Positions 12,301 to 27,300 of a stretch of DNA of 64,000 nucleotides are shown here, piece after piece. The position numbers and the translations under genes are program-made. Under the pieces are notes generated by a model, which was given only the letters and a program-made list of their open reading frames with translations, ran no database searches and was not told the DNA's origin. The DNA comes from Cladocopium goreaui (lineage: Eukaryota; Sar; Dinophyceae; Suessiales; Symbiodiniaceae): positions 1,341,501 to 1,405,500 of the forward strand of contig CAMXCT020002001.1 in assembly GCA_947184155.2 (NCBI GenBank). The letters run 5' to 3'. How positions within the stretch are numbered: the stretch's first letter is position 1; each line of letters begins with the position of its first letter.

Positions 12301-15300
12301 ATGTCGATTAATTGTTGGGAGAGTCACTCGATCATAGCCATTTCCATCCATTCCCTGCGGCAATCAAAGGTCATTCTATGTGCTCTATACATGAAGATAT
12401 TTTTTTTTTGGTCTATGCGACCCAAATGGATCATAGTTCAACAGCATTCAAAAGCCACAAGCTGGGGTTTGGTTTTGTTCTACTGGGAACATCACTCTGA
12501 AAGACTGCAGGTCTTGTAAACCCAAGTGGCCAAACATTGATATGATTGCTTAGATATCTACCCACACACAAAAATACATTGTTGTGTGTTCTACCGATCA
12601 TCCCGAAATCGGCAAAGTATCTCACAATTCACAATCTACATCCCCCATATCCATCCATATCCCGTATGGAACCTACAATCCATCGCTTCCAAGGATGGCC
12701 CCCCAGTGATGTTTGTTGGTTTGTATACCATGAAATAACCCCCATGAATACTACTGTAGTTCGTGAAATATCTACCATAAACCCAGTCGCAACTGAACGC
12801 GAGCTCGACGGCCATCCTGTAGCATCCGGGCATTGCTATGGACAGGACCAGGCGAGTTCCAGAGATGAACCAGGCGCCTGGGCTGTATATTGGGATTGAG
12901 TATATCATGTTATAATATATTATATGTACTTATATAATCTATTATACATTATACATCATATATATATATACATACATTATACTATATATATATATATTAC
13001 TATATAGAATTATATCCAATTATATATATCCAATAATTATATATATAATTATATGTATATAATTATATATATATAATTATATATATAATTATATATATTA
13101 TAATTATATATATTTATATGTCAATTATTATATAATATATGCATAACAAAAATGACATATTTTTGCGTAGAATTTCCGATATTTGCGGGGTCCCCCATAA
13201 CTTGACCCATCTTGACCGATCCCTCGAAACAGAAACAGTTCATTGATAGTTCAGCAGTTCAGCAAACAGATTGAACAGTTCAGGTACATAAAGAAAGCTG
13301 ATGAACTCTGCGTTTTCAATCATAGAAACCTGATGTTCAGGTTTCTAAAGATTTTGTTTTGGTTTGCTTTAGATCAAAAAAAATGTGGGCAAAACATGGT
13401 AAAACATCTTATGAATGATGCTGAATGGAACAACATTTGCTTTGGAAAATGGGAACATCTGAGATCCTAAGATACTAAGCAAGCAACTTGTTCAACGGGG
13501 ATCTCTAAGAGTGGCCATCGAGACATGAGCCGCGTTGCGGAGGAATCTGGGGGATGTCGTGCCAGTCATAAACCAATGGCTCTTTAGAGGGATGGTGATA
13601 AACCAATGGATGGAATGGGCTGTACATCATATCCCATTTGGATCAACGCCATGGCACTTCCCAAGTTGTTCTTCAAAAAGCAGAGCAGCTGGAGCCCAGA
13701 AATGAGAGAGATGTTGGGTTCGCATTACTGGCATTACTGGCATTACCGGAAATGATCAGCCGATCAGCCGCTACTTTTAGATGCTACCCCAATGATCACC
13801 TGGTTGGTCGTTTCAAACATTTTTTATTTTCCATAATATATGGGATAATCCCAACCCCATTGACTCATATTTCCTTCCCATTGACTTTCATATTTTTCAG
13901 AGGGGTAGGCTCAACCACCAACCAGTCACTGTGGGACAGGTTTGACCATGCAAAAGGCGGTCAGCAATGCACAGGACGGCGCCCAGCGCTGTGGCCCAAG
14001 CTGCGACTGCCAAGGGGTATACCGAATGCATTTCTTGGTGGCGAGACGCATCTTCAGTTATACATAATCTAAATAAGTTACAGCACATACACAATTATAT
14101 ATATATACAGATACACATACGTATATGTATATATATATATATGGTCTTCCTGGAAGGTCCCCCCATTGCAGATTTCATGACATTTCCATCTAAAAAAAGG
14201 GTCGCTTCCCAACCAAGAATCCCCTACTTCCATGATGTCGTTGAGTTTCGGACTCTTTCCTCCGTGTTCTCCAGGAGAGCGTTGCCAGTATCGCCGAGAG
14301 CGTGGTTTTGAGCATCAAGAGCGAAGAAGTACAGTCAGCAGCTGGGGCTTGACAATACCATCCATTTTCCTATGGGGATGAAACAAAAACATGCCCAGAT
14401 TGTTTAGTTCGTCAACTTGGGGAATTCTATCTTTGGCAATGTCCGGAAGCAATGCAGCGACCTCATAACGAGCGAGAGCAGCTGTGTATTTCCAGTTTAG
14501 AAATCATGAAAAACATGCCACTGCTGTTTTTCAACGCTATCTTTCTTGGGTTCCATCATTTTCGTGCCATCTTCCATGGTTTCCGGATTTTGTTGAGGCC
14601 ATTTGCCCCCATGGTTTGCTCAGTCCGAGATGGTGGGGCAAGTTGGTCTGGGACTTTCTGGCACCTTGGCCGGCCATGGCCTTTTTTATCACCTTGGAGA
14701 GTGCGCCAGAATCTTTCGAAACACAAATGGGAACATGTGTACATATATATATATTCATATATATAACACATTAAAGTAGTATGTCGTATGTGTATAATGT
14801 ATATATATATATATACATATATAATTATACATATTTGTTGATTTATGTCATGTGTATGTATGTATATAAATATATATCTAACCAACTATTTGTTTGGTGC
14901 AAGGTATCTAGGATTGGGGAAGGTTTTTACCTATGAGATCATTAGTGCGTGTGGAAAGCAACAGGCTCACAGCTAAATTGTGGTTGTCAGAGAACAGTTT
15001 GGATCACCATCGATCCATTTTTCACTCTTTGAATGGATCCTTCAGAAACCCTTGCCAAATACCACCGGGTTTTACCGCGGTTTTCCATGGTTTTTCCCCC
15101 CATCTAACGCTCGGATGCCCCGATCCTGATCCGACACAGAACCAGAGGGGTTTTTGGGGTCGCAAAAAACCATGGCTTCGGGTAGTGGCAGTCACAAAAC
15201 CTGCCAGTTTTTTGGATCCATTGCTAGACCTGTTTTTTGCATTCATGGTGTATATGGTGTTCATTCTTATTACTTGAGGTTGGGATGATTAACCTCAAGG

Positions 15301-18300
15301 ACTTTCCTATTTTTCGGCGCTCAACCAACGAGATAAGACTTGTCAGTTATGTTATATCCCATGATATTCCCATATTTGTTGGTAATTCATGATTCTATTC
15401 CTAGTAGCCGTAGCCATTAGATCCCCTTTGATTCGGACTAAAAATCGTCCCATCGCAGGTGATGTTCTTGGTTCTGATGGATGCCACGGTGCTTCCGTAC
15501 CAGTTGACCTTCAAATCCACCTTCGACCCGGACGACTTCGACGTGGTATGGCTGTGGATCACCACTTTGATCTTCGGCATTGATGTGGTGTCCTGGCTTT
15601 GGATTCAATGAGATCAGCATCCCACAGGATCCCACTTCCGGCCCCCCATGCCAGTGGCGTCAATTTTGTAGTCGCTTATGTAGTCACTATGGCTTAAAGA
15701 TGGAGGAGATTTGATGGGATTTATGAAAAACTGAAAAACCATGGCTAGAGGGTAACACACATATTTCTGTTTTGGGACCCCTACAGATGTAGCAACGACT
15801 ATGAAGACAGGTCGTCAGAGCCCAGTCATGATCGATGGGCTCTTTTTGAAGCTGCCACTGTGGGGTAACCAGAATTCCAATCCCGAAATCTTCCAGTTAC
15901 CTGTCAGGAAAGCCAACAATCATAACTGGTTGGTGGTTTGGAACATTTTTTATTTTCCACAATATATGGGATAATCATCCCAACTGACTAATATTTTTCA
16001 GAGGGGAAAGGTGCTGGCAGCAGTGAGGGAAGGGACATTCAAGCCTGACTGTGAAACAAAAAAAACAATATATATTTAAATGCCAACATTGCCATGAATC
16101 CATTTGTAGATGCTGAATATGTGCATTGATCACTTTCCCACAGACAAGGACATCTCCATCCAGCTATATAGGAAAACCGACCTAAGCCTACTACACAAAG
16201 ATCTAAGATGTAGACGATGATGTACATACATGTACATACTGTCATACTATATGTATATATATATAATTACATATACACATCATGTTCAATCAGATCATGT
16301 CCATCTATACCATGTTTGAATGTATATATATACTTATATATCATATTTTTACATTGCTCATTGTATTCGTATGATATCTAGTTAACTGGCTAATATTGAC
16401 AATATAAATAAACCCATATTATGCCGTTTCAATCTGACTATAACAACTACTGGCTACATAAATCAGACAATGTCAATCTACAATAATATAATATATATAT
16501 ATATATATATACACATCATGTTTAAATCCATATCTATATCTATATCATATATGATATATCTATAGAATATGATAGTATATATGGACAGTATAGATATATG
16601 ATATAGATATAGTATTCATATAGCATATATATAGTATATAGATATACAATTTCATGCTGTCCATCTATACTGTCCATTTTCCCAGGTGATCTCCTTCAAC
16701 ACCGCCGTGGAAGCCACGGAAAAGGATGTGCACGTGGCGCCAGGACGGGGCGTTTCCGGGGCGGGGCGGAGACCGAGCGAAGAATGGTGGTTTTAATGGG
16801 ATTTATTGATGGTTTTAATGGGATTTAATGGAATTTAACGGAATTTAATGGGATTTATTGAATGTTTTAATGGGATTGAATGGAATTTAATGGGATTTAA
16901 TGGGATTTCATTGGATTTAATGAGATTTAATGGGGTATGATGGGGTATAATGGGTTGTAATTGGGATGGAATGGGGATTCACTTGCGATACCCTCTGGTA
17001 ATTTAACAGTTCGCTATGCAAATTCACCATTTTTTAGTTCGGTAAATCATTAAATGATTGCACACAGGACAATATGTTTTGATCTTCCACGAACAATTCT
17101 TTCACACCCATGGAAGCCTGGTGAATTCACACTTCTTGTCTACAGGGAGCTCACCACCTGAGAAAACGATAAGAGGAAAAAAAAACGATAACGTGATTTT
17201 GGGTAATTTAAAAAGATACGGGGTTTTTATACAACCCCATTTGTAGATGGGCCATTTTTCATAGCTATGTTAGTTTACTGGTGGATGAGATAACTAAAAA
17301 CACATAATTGTCTTCCGGCTGATGGTCTTCCCATTCAAATACCCATACACATGGGTGATTTCCCAGCGATAAAAATCGGCGCCGGCAAATCCCATGGTAT
17401 ACTGTACCCTCTGGTAAACATACAAAAAGCTATGGAAAATCACCGTGATTTCGTAGGTCAATCAACTATTTCGACTGGGCCATTTTCCAGTTCGCAAACT
17501 GTTAGTTTACCAGGCCGGGTATCCAATTTTCAGACACACCCGCTGTAGACTGTAGACCTTAGCTCAACGGGTGAATTTCACAATGATTCCGGTCAACCCC
17601 AAACACCGGTTTGGGATGCAAGTTGATTGGATTTGACATGATGGGATCATAAACAGTGAACTCAAAACTCCTGTTGATTGATTCTTACATGGTAAATATA
17701 TTGGGGATATCACAATCCATGATGGGAAATCCTATTAGCCAACCAGTACAAAGGGAAGACGGGCCGCGGGTTTTGAGCACAGCTCAAATGATCATGATTG
17801 TACGTATATTTCCATGTTTAGAGTGGACCCAGTGACTACTTTTCAGCCGTAGGTCTGCAATTGGCTGGAAGACTGGTTCTTTCCATTTTGCTTGGGAATA
17901 TGATGGAATATGATCGTCAACTTTTCCATGGGGATGTTGGATGGATAGCCACCAAAAACCCGCAGTCATGTCCCCAGTATCCATCCATTTGATGTCGTTA
18001 TATAGATGATGAAGCCGGAGCATCACCGACACGAAAAATGCCAGTTAGAATCACTCTGCCCGTTTGTTCCCAGCCCAACTTCACCAGGTTCATTGATTTT
18101 GGATCGCAGTGTCATCGCCAAGAAGTTTCTTTGTCGCAGACTGATGTTGGGAGCTTCCATGGATGACATCAATCATTCCGGCCAAAATTCTGCCAGTCTT
18201 GTGTTTTTTGGTTGTTGGACCTGGCACTACATGAAAAGCCGCTGCTTGTAATGTGATTTACCTGCAACAATTTCGGACATATTCAGAGGATCTTGACATT

Positions 18301-21300
18301 TTCATCATTTTCTTCCGGTGGATAAAACGTATCAGTCAACCCCACCTGATGTTGAGAAAAGACCCGGGACATCACGGGACGTTGCACCAAGTCCTTTGGA
18401 TACCTCAAGGTGCCTCCGTGGTTGGTTTGCCATCGACTTTGGCAGCACCGTCCCATGGTGCGGGGCCAGCACTTCTTGGTGAAAGTTTCGTGCGTTTTTC
18501 CACCCCCCAAACCGGTACGATGTCTAAGGAATCCTCTCAGAGGTCAGATGTTGGACGATCACAATCGAAGACGGGGTGCTGGTTTTAAAATTCTTTGGTT
18601 TGTTTGGTTTTTTTTGGTTTCGATCTCGTTACCATTCATGATTTCCTGAAGTGAATTCAACCAGCCCATTTTTTTTTGTTTGCCCAAAGGCCAACCAGAA
18701 AATGAATGTGTCTGACTATGGGGAAACCCCAAATTGATGATCATCATTTCCATATTTAGATAGTCAGAACTGGTATCATCCCGCAGTTTCAGAGAAACAT
18801 AGATCCATTTAAGGGGAGATATCCCAGGATAAAACCAGCGACAGTGGGCAGATACATGTAGATGCACAAGAATCAGCCGCATACCAAGGAGCAACACACA
18901 CACACACATCTATATATATATATATAATAGTTTATCCAGTTGATTCATGACGCGTCATGGGTTTATCTGGACATGTGCCAATGGCGCAATCACAAACCGA
19001 TCACGGCTGGGCGCAGGTCGCAGCTGGCCGAGCTGCTGACCACGGGCGAAGACTCGGGCTCCGCACAGCTCACGCGCTTGACGAAGGTGGTGAAATTCGT
19101 GAGACTCCTGAGGCGGTGGTATATGGATGAAGGGATGCTAAGGGATGCTGGCTGGGCTGGTGGTGACTGGAACATGAAGGGATGCTAGCGGCTAGGGCGT
19201 TAGAGACATCATGTAATACATCACCTGGCTTATTGGGGATGATATGATAAACCATCATATATATGCCATATTTCCTGGTTGGTGACTGGAACATGACTGG
19301 ATGATGACTTTCCCATCATTCAGTTGGGAATGGAATGTCATCATCCCACCTGACGAGTCGTCCATCATTTTTCAGAGATACGTCGGATGGAATTGATGGT
19401 GATTCCATGTTACCCGGCCTGGTAAACCTTTACATACCCTCTGGTTATGTCAACAGTTTGCTATTGAACATGGCGAAATAGTGAGTTTTCCCATTAAAAA
19501 TGGTGATTTTCCATAGTTATGTTAGTTTACCAGAGGGTAACTATGGAAAAGCACCATTTTTTGATGGGTAAATCAACTATGACTCTATGACCATTTTCTA
19601 TGTCGCAAACTGTTAGTTTACCAGAGGGTATTCACTAAAAAAGATGGTAGTCAAGAGGTAACTTGACCCGCCCCTAGTATGATGAATTCAAGGATTGATT
19701 ATATGATTTAGTTATATATGCATATGTATATCTACGTGGATTTGAATGGACACATCATATCTTATGAGCTTTTTCAATGGGAAAATCATCGAACCTGAGT
19801 GATTTTCCAGCACAATTTTGTGTTGCCGAAGGGTAAAACCTGTGGCGATTGGAGCAGATGTAGACTGCACGAAAACGATCGAAAACTCGCTGGATGTAGA
19901 AGGGGATGATGGGGATGACAATTTGCCAGCTGACCGCCATTTTCTGATACCCCCGTTCCACCCAAAAAGGTTTCTTCATTAGCCACAAACATCGCCGAGA
20001 ATTGTGGAAGTTTACGAAAAAATGCTCAAACATACAAGACTAAGACCAACATGCAATTTTCAGCAAACATGACTTACCCCAAATCCAAAATCAGTTTTTG
20101 AAACATATTCAGCATTATCAACCACCACAAGACCGCTGAGAAACTTCTGTTCCAATGAATTAAGATAGTTAAGCACTTCTAGTTTTCCCTCCCCTTCCAA
20201 ACAGCCCTTAGATCTTTTAAAAATCGCCATGTACCTCAGCATTTTTCCATCTTTTTGGGACTCAGTCATGATTATATAAATCAGAAATCATGTTAAATCA
20301 CCATTCTCCAAGTTGGTTTAACATGTTTAACCCCCAAGTTTGATCTCCCAACATCCCAAGCTTTCGCGTTGGACAAACACCCGCCAGGCTAATGCGCATG
20401 CTGCGCTTGGCCAAACTGGGTGCCATCTGGGAACGCATCGAAGCACGCATCGGCAGCATCTTCTTCGTGCAGTGCGTCGCCTTGATCCGCGCCTTGCTGG
20501 AACGGAGAGATGTTGGTGAAACCTTTGCGAAACCGAAAAAAAATGGGGGAGTTCATCTGGTTGGTGGTTTGGAACATTTTTATACATTTTTTATTTTCCA
20601 TTTCATATATGGGACAATCCTTCCCTTTGACGAACTCATATTTTTCAAGATGGTTAAAACTTGTTAAAACCACCAACCAGTGATGGATGAAAAGATGAAG
20701 ATCCTAGATTTTATGGATTTCAGATGATTTTATGGATGAACTGGGAGATCAAAACGAGGAATGAACATGGGAATCGCACCCGTATGAAATCATATTTGGA
20801 CTTTCCACGAGGTGGGCGTTTTGGGGTTATATAATGTGGGGTTGGGTTTCATGTGTTTGGAGCGGTTTTTAGCAGCTGTTTTGGGGATTCTTTATATAGC
20901 GTTTTTTTTTGGATGGGAATATGGACATCATATTATATGGGAAGGTGTGAAAAACTACAAGCAAAGACAATGTGAATACGGGGTGAACACGGGTGAAGAC
21001 TACTATATCCATAGCCACATTGGTGAAGTGCTTGGGAATAAGCAGGTACTGGTGAAGTAGTAGACCATGAGAAAACACATCAGTGGAATTCGCCAGATTT
21101 TTTGATACAGATCAACGGATCTTGAACATGTGCATGCTATGCATGCTCAGCAAACATCGCACCATTTGCAATGGTTTCCATGGTTTCCGTGGTGGTTTTT
21201 GGAGTTTTTGGTCTCGAATCCCAGCTGTCAGCTGGTGACCAGCTGAGGTGTCCTGTTGGTGGTGATTGGAATTTGCCATTGGAACGCCTGCATCTTTTGG

Positions 21301-24300
21301 TTGGTTGGACTTCCGCGAAACTTGTGGCTCGGACGATAGAAGCATGCCATGTCGTTGTGTGTCTGAAAATGGGCTTTGCACCGGTATACCCATAAAATAT
21401 CAAAAATGAACATTTTGATGGGGAAAAATGATGATAAACCATGACTATAATGAGATTTGGGTGGCACTGTGGCACACGAGTAATTCAGACAGATCCCAAA
21501 AAAAACAGTTCTAATTCCATCCTATGTTTAACATGGTGATATTTTGCTGAAGAAATCTATCTGACTCTCCAGATATGCCACGGCCCGGATATTTTGCCAC
21601 GGCCCTTTTTGATGCTCACGCACCATGCTCGAGCCGATTCGAGCCGATTCGCCGTACGACTTTCGAGGTTTTCGGAGCTCTTAGACGATGATTTGCAGGA
21701 GCAGTATCTCAATTCGCCCCATTGGACCACGGTGTGGAGGGTCACAGAAGCACAGGTGAATGGCTCGGCCGGGGGAGCTGGGGGAGTTATCAGCTGTCGT
21801 GAGGAAGAAAGATGCAGGAATGACATGATCGGATCATCACCAATAGGTTGAACTAATATAGCTGATAGCTGATAGATAAATATATAATTATATGTAGAAA
21901 ATATTCTAGAAATCATCATTAATATAAACCATGTATCTGTAGTATATATATATAATTATATATATATACAATATACACACCATATATAGATCATCAATAT
22001 AAAACATGCAGGAAATCTCGACATAAACCACGGTCCAGGCGGATGCTTGGCGTTGGATCGATCGACCCATGGCGGAGAAATACGTGTCTTGGCGCCGAAT
22101 AGGACGATGATTCGATATGGGATCCGTAGGAGATGGGATCTTTACCCTCTGGTTACCCTCTGGTTATGTCAAAATAGCTATTGAAAATGGCCATTTATAG
22201 TGGATTTTCCCATTAAAAATGGTGATTTTCTATAGTTATGTTAGTTTACCAGAGGGTATGTCAAACATAGCTGTTGAACATGGTGATAGAAATAGATATT
22301 TAGTTCGTGGATTTACCCATTGATAGCATGGTGGATCTTTCCAGTTCGTTTTTTGTTAAGGTTTACCAGAGGGTATATGATAGAAACTGTTACAATACGG
22401 ATCATTAAGGATCATTAATAGATATGGATATTATATGATATACTATGTACTATGATATACTATGATATAAGATATAACATATAGAACATATTGTACTACG
22501 ATCATACTGATACAATATATATATAGTATACATATCATTGTACAGATTATTATGTACAGATATGGGATCAGAGTACTATGATAGAAATATGTAAATACCA
22601 TGGATCATTAATAGATATAGATCAGCTTTATGGATGTTGATCCCTTATAGATTTTGACCCAGCGCGCCAGCACCCTTGGTGTGGCCTGGACACTGGTATC
22701 CGCTACACAGCAAAGCACATTCAAGCAGCAAAGCGACACCTAAACTTCAAAGCAAAATGGAGCACAGCGGTTTTGCTCCAGAACCGGTTCTGATGGGAAG
22801 AGCGTGTAAAAGACAGCGAACTGGAACTGAGATGGAAAACCATAGGAATTTATTGGAAAGACCATCTTAGTTGGAATATGCTTTCCCATTGGAACATGTT
22901 TGAAAACCATAAAAAAGGGGCCACCAAAGAACCCACCAACTTGGCAAGTTTTGGTGATCACACCCATATGGCTGTGTGGTGTCCCCGAACTAGATCCACA
23001 CAGTTTTCCATTCTTTTCTGCAGGTTTTCCTTCTCCATCTATTTTTGGATCACTACCTATGTCACGAAAAATACACAGATTACATTAACACATTGCTTAC
23101 ATCACTGATATGGCTGCTCTTTAGAGCAGGGGATAGAACAGAAGTCGCCTATTTTCACCACCAAGAACGAGTGGATTTCCTTTTTTCGGAGTTGATTTTC
23201 TCGCCCTTTATAGTAGCTGGGTTCCTGTAGTCTAAGACAGCATCAATTCAGAAAGTTTGCTGTAAAGAAAGCTGTTTGGCACCAAACTGTTTTTGTTTTG
23301 TTACCCATCCCTAATGACTTCGGCAGGTCTTCTGTTTCTACTGGACCTTGGGCGTGATGCGCACCATGCCAGCGGAAGTCACGCCGGTGAATCTGCCCGA
23401 ACGGCTCTTCGTCCTGATCTTCATGTTCTTTGCACTGAGTGCTTTCGCGCCTTGGTGGTGAAACATGTGAGGGTTTCCTAAGTCATGGGGGTACCCCAAT
23501 AGCTGGATGGTTTATAAGGGAAAATCCCAATCTAAAATGGATGATTTGGGGGTACCCCCATGGCTATGGAAACCCTCATGTGGGACGTATGATGGAAGTA
23601 TTGACCAACAGAAGTATCATGGGGTATCAGATGTATCAGTATAATCCCTCAATATATCATGAGATGACATATCCCCCGATCGAAATCCCGGTATTGGATC
23701 TATTCATTTTGGGGGGAACATATGTGGGATATGAATATTAGGGAGAATGGGGTTTGTTGAATTGGAGAATATCAACCTAACGAGAACATTAACGCACTAA
23801 TCCGTTAAAAGACATATGCCAAAATGGTATTTTCAATGGTATTTTCCATATCTTTTGCGATCTTTCCACTGTTTTTTCCCTTCTTCAAGATGGGAAGATC
23901 TGGGAAGCTCAGCGAGGCCATCTGTGTCTCGCTCATCACACAAGCCTTCTTTAAGCAGCTTGGCAAAGGAAATTCCGAGGGGCGGAAGCATTTCTGGTAA
24001 CTGGGACCTGGTCGAGTTGTAGGATTATCCTAAGATGGTTGTCAAGTATCCCGATGTTCGTATCTTGTCCGTATCCTTGTTGGTTGCACCGAAATTTTCC
24101 GTATCCTACTATGTTTCATCACCATCGGACACTATAATTAATAGGCTTAATTTTACCAGAATTTCCCCGTCATGTGGCTGATGTCCCCATTCTTATTGGT
24201 GAACGGGCCCCGCTTTCATCGCCTTATGTAATTGGAGCATGGCATCCTTCATCACCCGTGGCGAAAATGTGGAAATATGATGAAATATGTGGAAATGTTT

Positions 24301-27300
24301 GCACTTTTGCTTCAAGCACTTTTTTTGCTTCAAGCACTTTTGCTTCATTACACCTTTCATTATGCGTCTACAGCATTTCGCATTTCCAGTGCTTGCGCCA
24401 TGGGTGCTTTGGCCGTTCTGCCGCGCTTCACAGTGGCGTTTGTGTTGGTAATTGCGTTGCCCGATGCTGACCGTCAAGAGAAAGATCTTGGTGATGAGGC
24501 TTGGCTGGTGACTTCGAAGAAAGAGTTTGCCATTGCGCATGTATCGTGATCTGATACGGTGTTGATGAACCTGAAGACTGAGCGTGCGAATGTCATGGAA
24601 CAATTCGGAGGACGTCCGGAGCGCGTCGTTGGCATCGTCCGGAAAAGTCGTTGGGGCAGATCCGGGCGACGTCGCGCTGTCGGAGCTCTCCGAGATCCGA
24701 ATGACTTCCGTCGGTGCTCCAGAGCTGAAGGATGGGATTTTGAATCACACTGCACGATCTTTGGTCCTTTTGCCGGGAAAAAAACACCGATCCCAAAGGC
24801 TCGAGGTTGATGCCGATGTCCAAGAACTCAAAAGCCTGCAGAGTGCCTATGTTACAACAGGTGCTGTATCCCAGGAGTGCCTTCGCATGCCAAACTATTG
24901 CAACAGATGTTCCACCAGAATGTCTCCCTTGCCTTACTTGCAAACACCTGGGAACAAGTGGGCTGCGCGCTGTGGTCATGTTGCTCAACTGAAAGATCCT
25001 CAAAATTTTGACCAAGACATGTTGAAAGTCCAAGATGCCGAAAAGATTTATGTTTGCGCATTATGAGGATGGGATGGGATGGGTTTAAGGTTAAACCTAC
25101 TATACCATGTTTTTTTTCCCTGGAGGGTGAACATCCAGTTCCAGCTTTGTTGTGCAGAGGGGATGGTCCCAAAAAAGTTGAATGGAAAAAAGGAACACAC
25201 ACCCGAAACTTGGAGGGCCAAAACGGACACAATAGGACTTGGTATTTTTTTTTTAAAAAACCAATCAACATTTTTTCGACGTTTTGTCGCTTTTTGGGTG
25301 GTGAAAAAGCCTCACCAAAGTGCTGAGATTTCCCAATTGTTGTTGTCAACATCTTCAATTTGTTTCTTTTCTTTTCAGATCTTCATCAGGTGATTTTGCC
25401 GGGGTTCACTTCCCCACAATTTATTGATTCTAATCATCAAGAATAGCCCCAGAAACTTTCGACGTGAAAACACCTCGAAACAATGGCCAGATGAATTCCT
25501 GAAACCCTGTTCAGAAATTCAACACCACCATGGTAAAGCATAGGAAAACATGGAAAACAGTCATGTTTGTTGTAGGTGATTTACCATAACATGACTATTA
25601 CAACGGTATCTGGTTGGTGGTTTGGAACATTTGGATTATTTTCCATTTCATATATGGAATGTCATCCAGACCCCATTGGCGAACTCCATCATTTTTCAAG
25701 ATGTTCATTGCACCACCAAACAGGTCATGATTAACCATTATAAACCATTATAAACCATTATTAACCATTATTATTATTATTAACCATTATAAACCATGGA
25801 AATCCCTAGGAAAAACCCATGGCTATAAAACATATCAACACACAACATGTCCATCGCCATGGTGCTGACCGCCGCCGGAGACCTCAGGATTTCGGACCGG
25901 CGTCGAGCCTTCAACGAGGAGTGAACCGAATCTTCGGAACGTGACGGATGGGGATAGACCACGGGAGTGGGGATAGGAGTCGAACCACATATATGGTGGT
26001 TAATAGTGGTTAGTAATGGTTAATAATGGTTAATCATGACCTGGTTAAGTATTGAATATCTAGATTTACACAATATGACAGGTAATCTTTTTTTGTTTTC
26101 CTCTCTCTCTCTCTGGATATATATATATTATATTATATTATATATATTATATTATATATATATTATATTATATATATATTATATTATATATTATATATTT
26201 ATATTATATTATATTATATATTTATATTATATTATATTATATTATATATATATATATTATAAAATTATATATACATAACTATATAACACATATATTTCAG
26301 CCATTTGTTGTTGATGCAGTCGCGCCGAAAAACAGGAGCTTGCAGCAGTGCGGATGCACCTGCAGAAGACGGCCGTTGAGGAGAGATGGATGATCCCCTT
26401 GGGGGTCTGGTGATCAGTACCGAAAAATGGACGAGCTAAGTTTATGAAAGAGCTAAGTTGGTGAACATAAGTCCAATTTCACTATATGGTTTATATTGAT
26501 TTATATTGGTTTATAGATGTTTATATGGATTTATAGGTGATATACCGAACGAGTTTTCATGGGATTATAATGCAACACAATGTTTACCAGGCTTCGGCAG
26601 TGCTGTGGATTCCATGTGCAGATCCCAGGGACCTCATCCCAGGGACCTCGGGGGACCGATCCTGCCAGGAGCCGATCCAGTTGAAGGTCAAGGCATATTT
26701 GAGGCGCGCAAGATTTGCTGCCCTGTGGGTGTGTAGAGAAGTGTGTGTTTTTGTAAATACATATATATATATATATTATATATATATGTATGTATTTCTC
26801 AAACAAACATCAACAACTAAGTATGCGTATCAATACATTTGATATCATTTGATGTTGATTGCCTTTCATTTCAACTATTATTTATGTGGTATTTGTATCG
26901 CCAACTAATGGTCTGCTGGAACATCCACCATTCTTGGGGTTACCCCGATTGGGAGATCATGATTCCAACACGCCCAACTTGAACGACACCCGATAGGTAT
27001 ATCTTTGATCGGCGTCGCATTCAAGCAAAGGCCTTGCAGTGCTGCTGGGAGCTTTCGAGAAAGCTATAAACCTTGGGCGAAGGGTGCCCGAAATAGGTCA
27101 TCGCTTGATTTTTTTTTGGGGAAGTGAGAACGAGTCCGCTACCCCTTGTGCTGGATTTTGGCGATCAAACTTCCGATCTGATTTGCTGCTTACTTCCATT
27201 TACTTCCCTATTTGTTTTGAGCTTAAATCTTTGTTCTGGATTTCTTGCTGGTCAAATCCCTAAAGCTTTGCTGCTGCTACCTGTTGACTTGTTTTTATTT

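Larger units (their letters stand above)
10285..14270. other. putative intron of the channel gene
   Basis: Holds a family A copy, a family B copy, AT tracts and unique AT-rich DNA. Two weak exon-like spots: 11,688-11,727 (IFLTEDDDDLDRD before GTGGCC) and 12,792-12,823 (after ACCCAG). Neither fits the phase of the exons used here. Confidence 0.45.

Noticed and set aside
15407-15421. CCGTAGCCATT, resembling part of the dinoflagellate spliced leader
   Set aside because: Only 11 bases match, no second relic or A tract, and it lies inside an intron just before the S1-S2 exon; chance is likely.
26036-26278. 80-codon ORF of Tyr/Ile
   Set aside because: Pure TATAT microsatellite.
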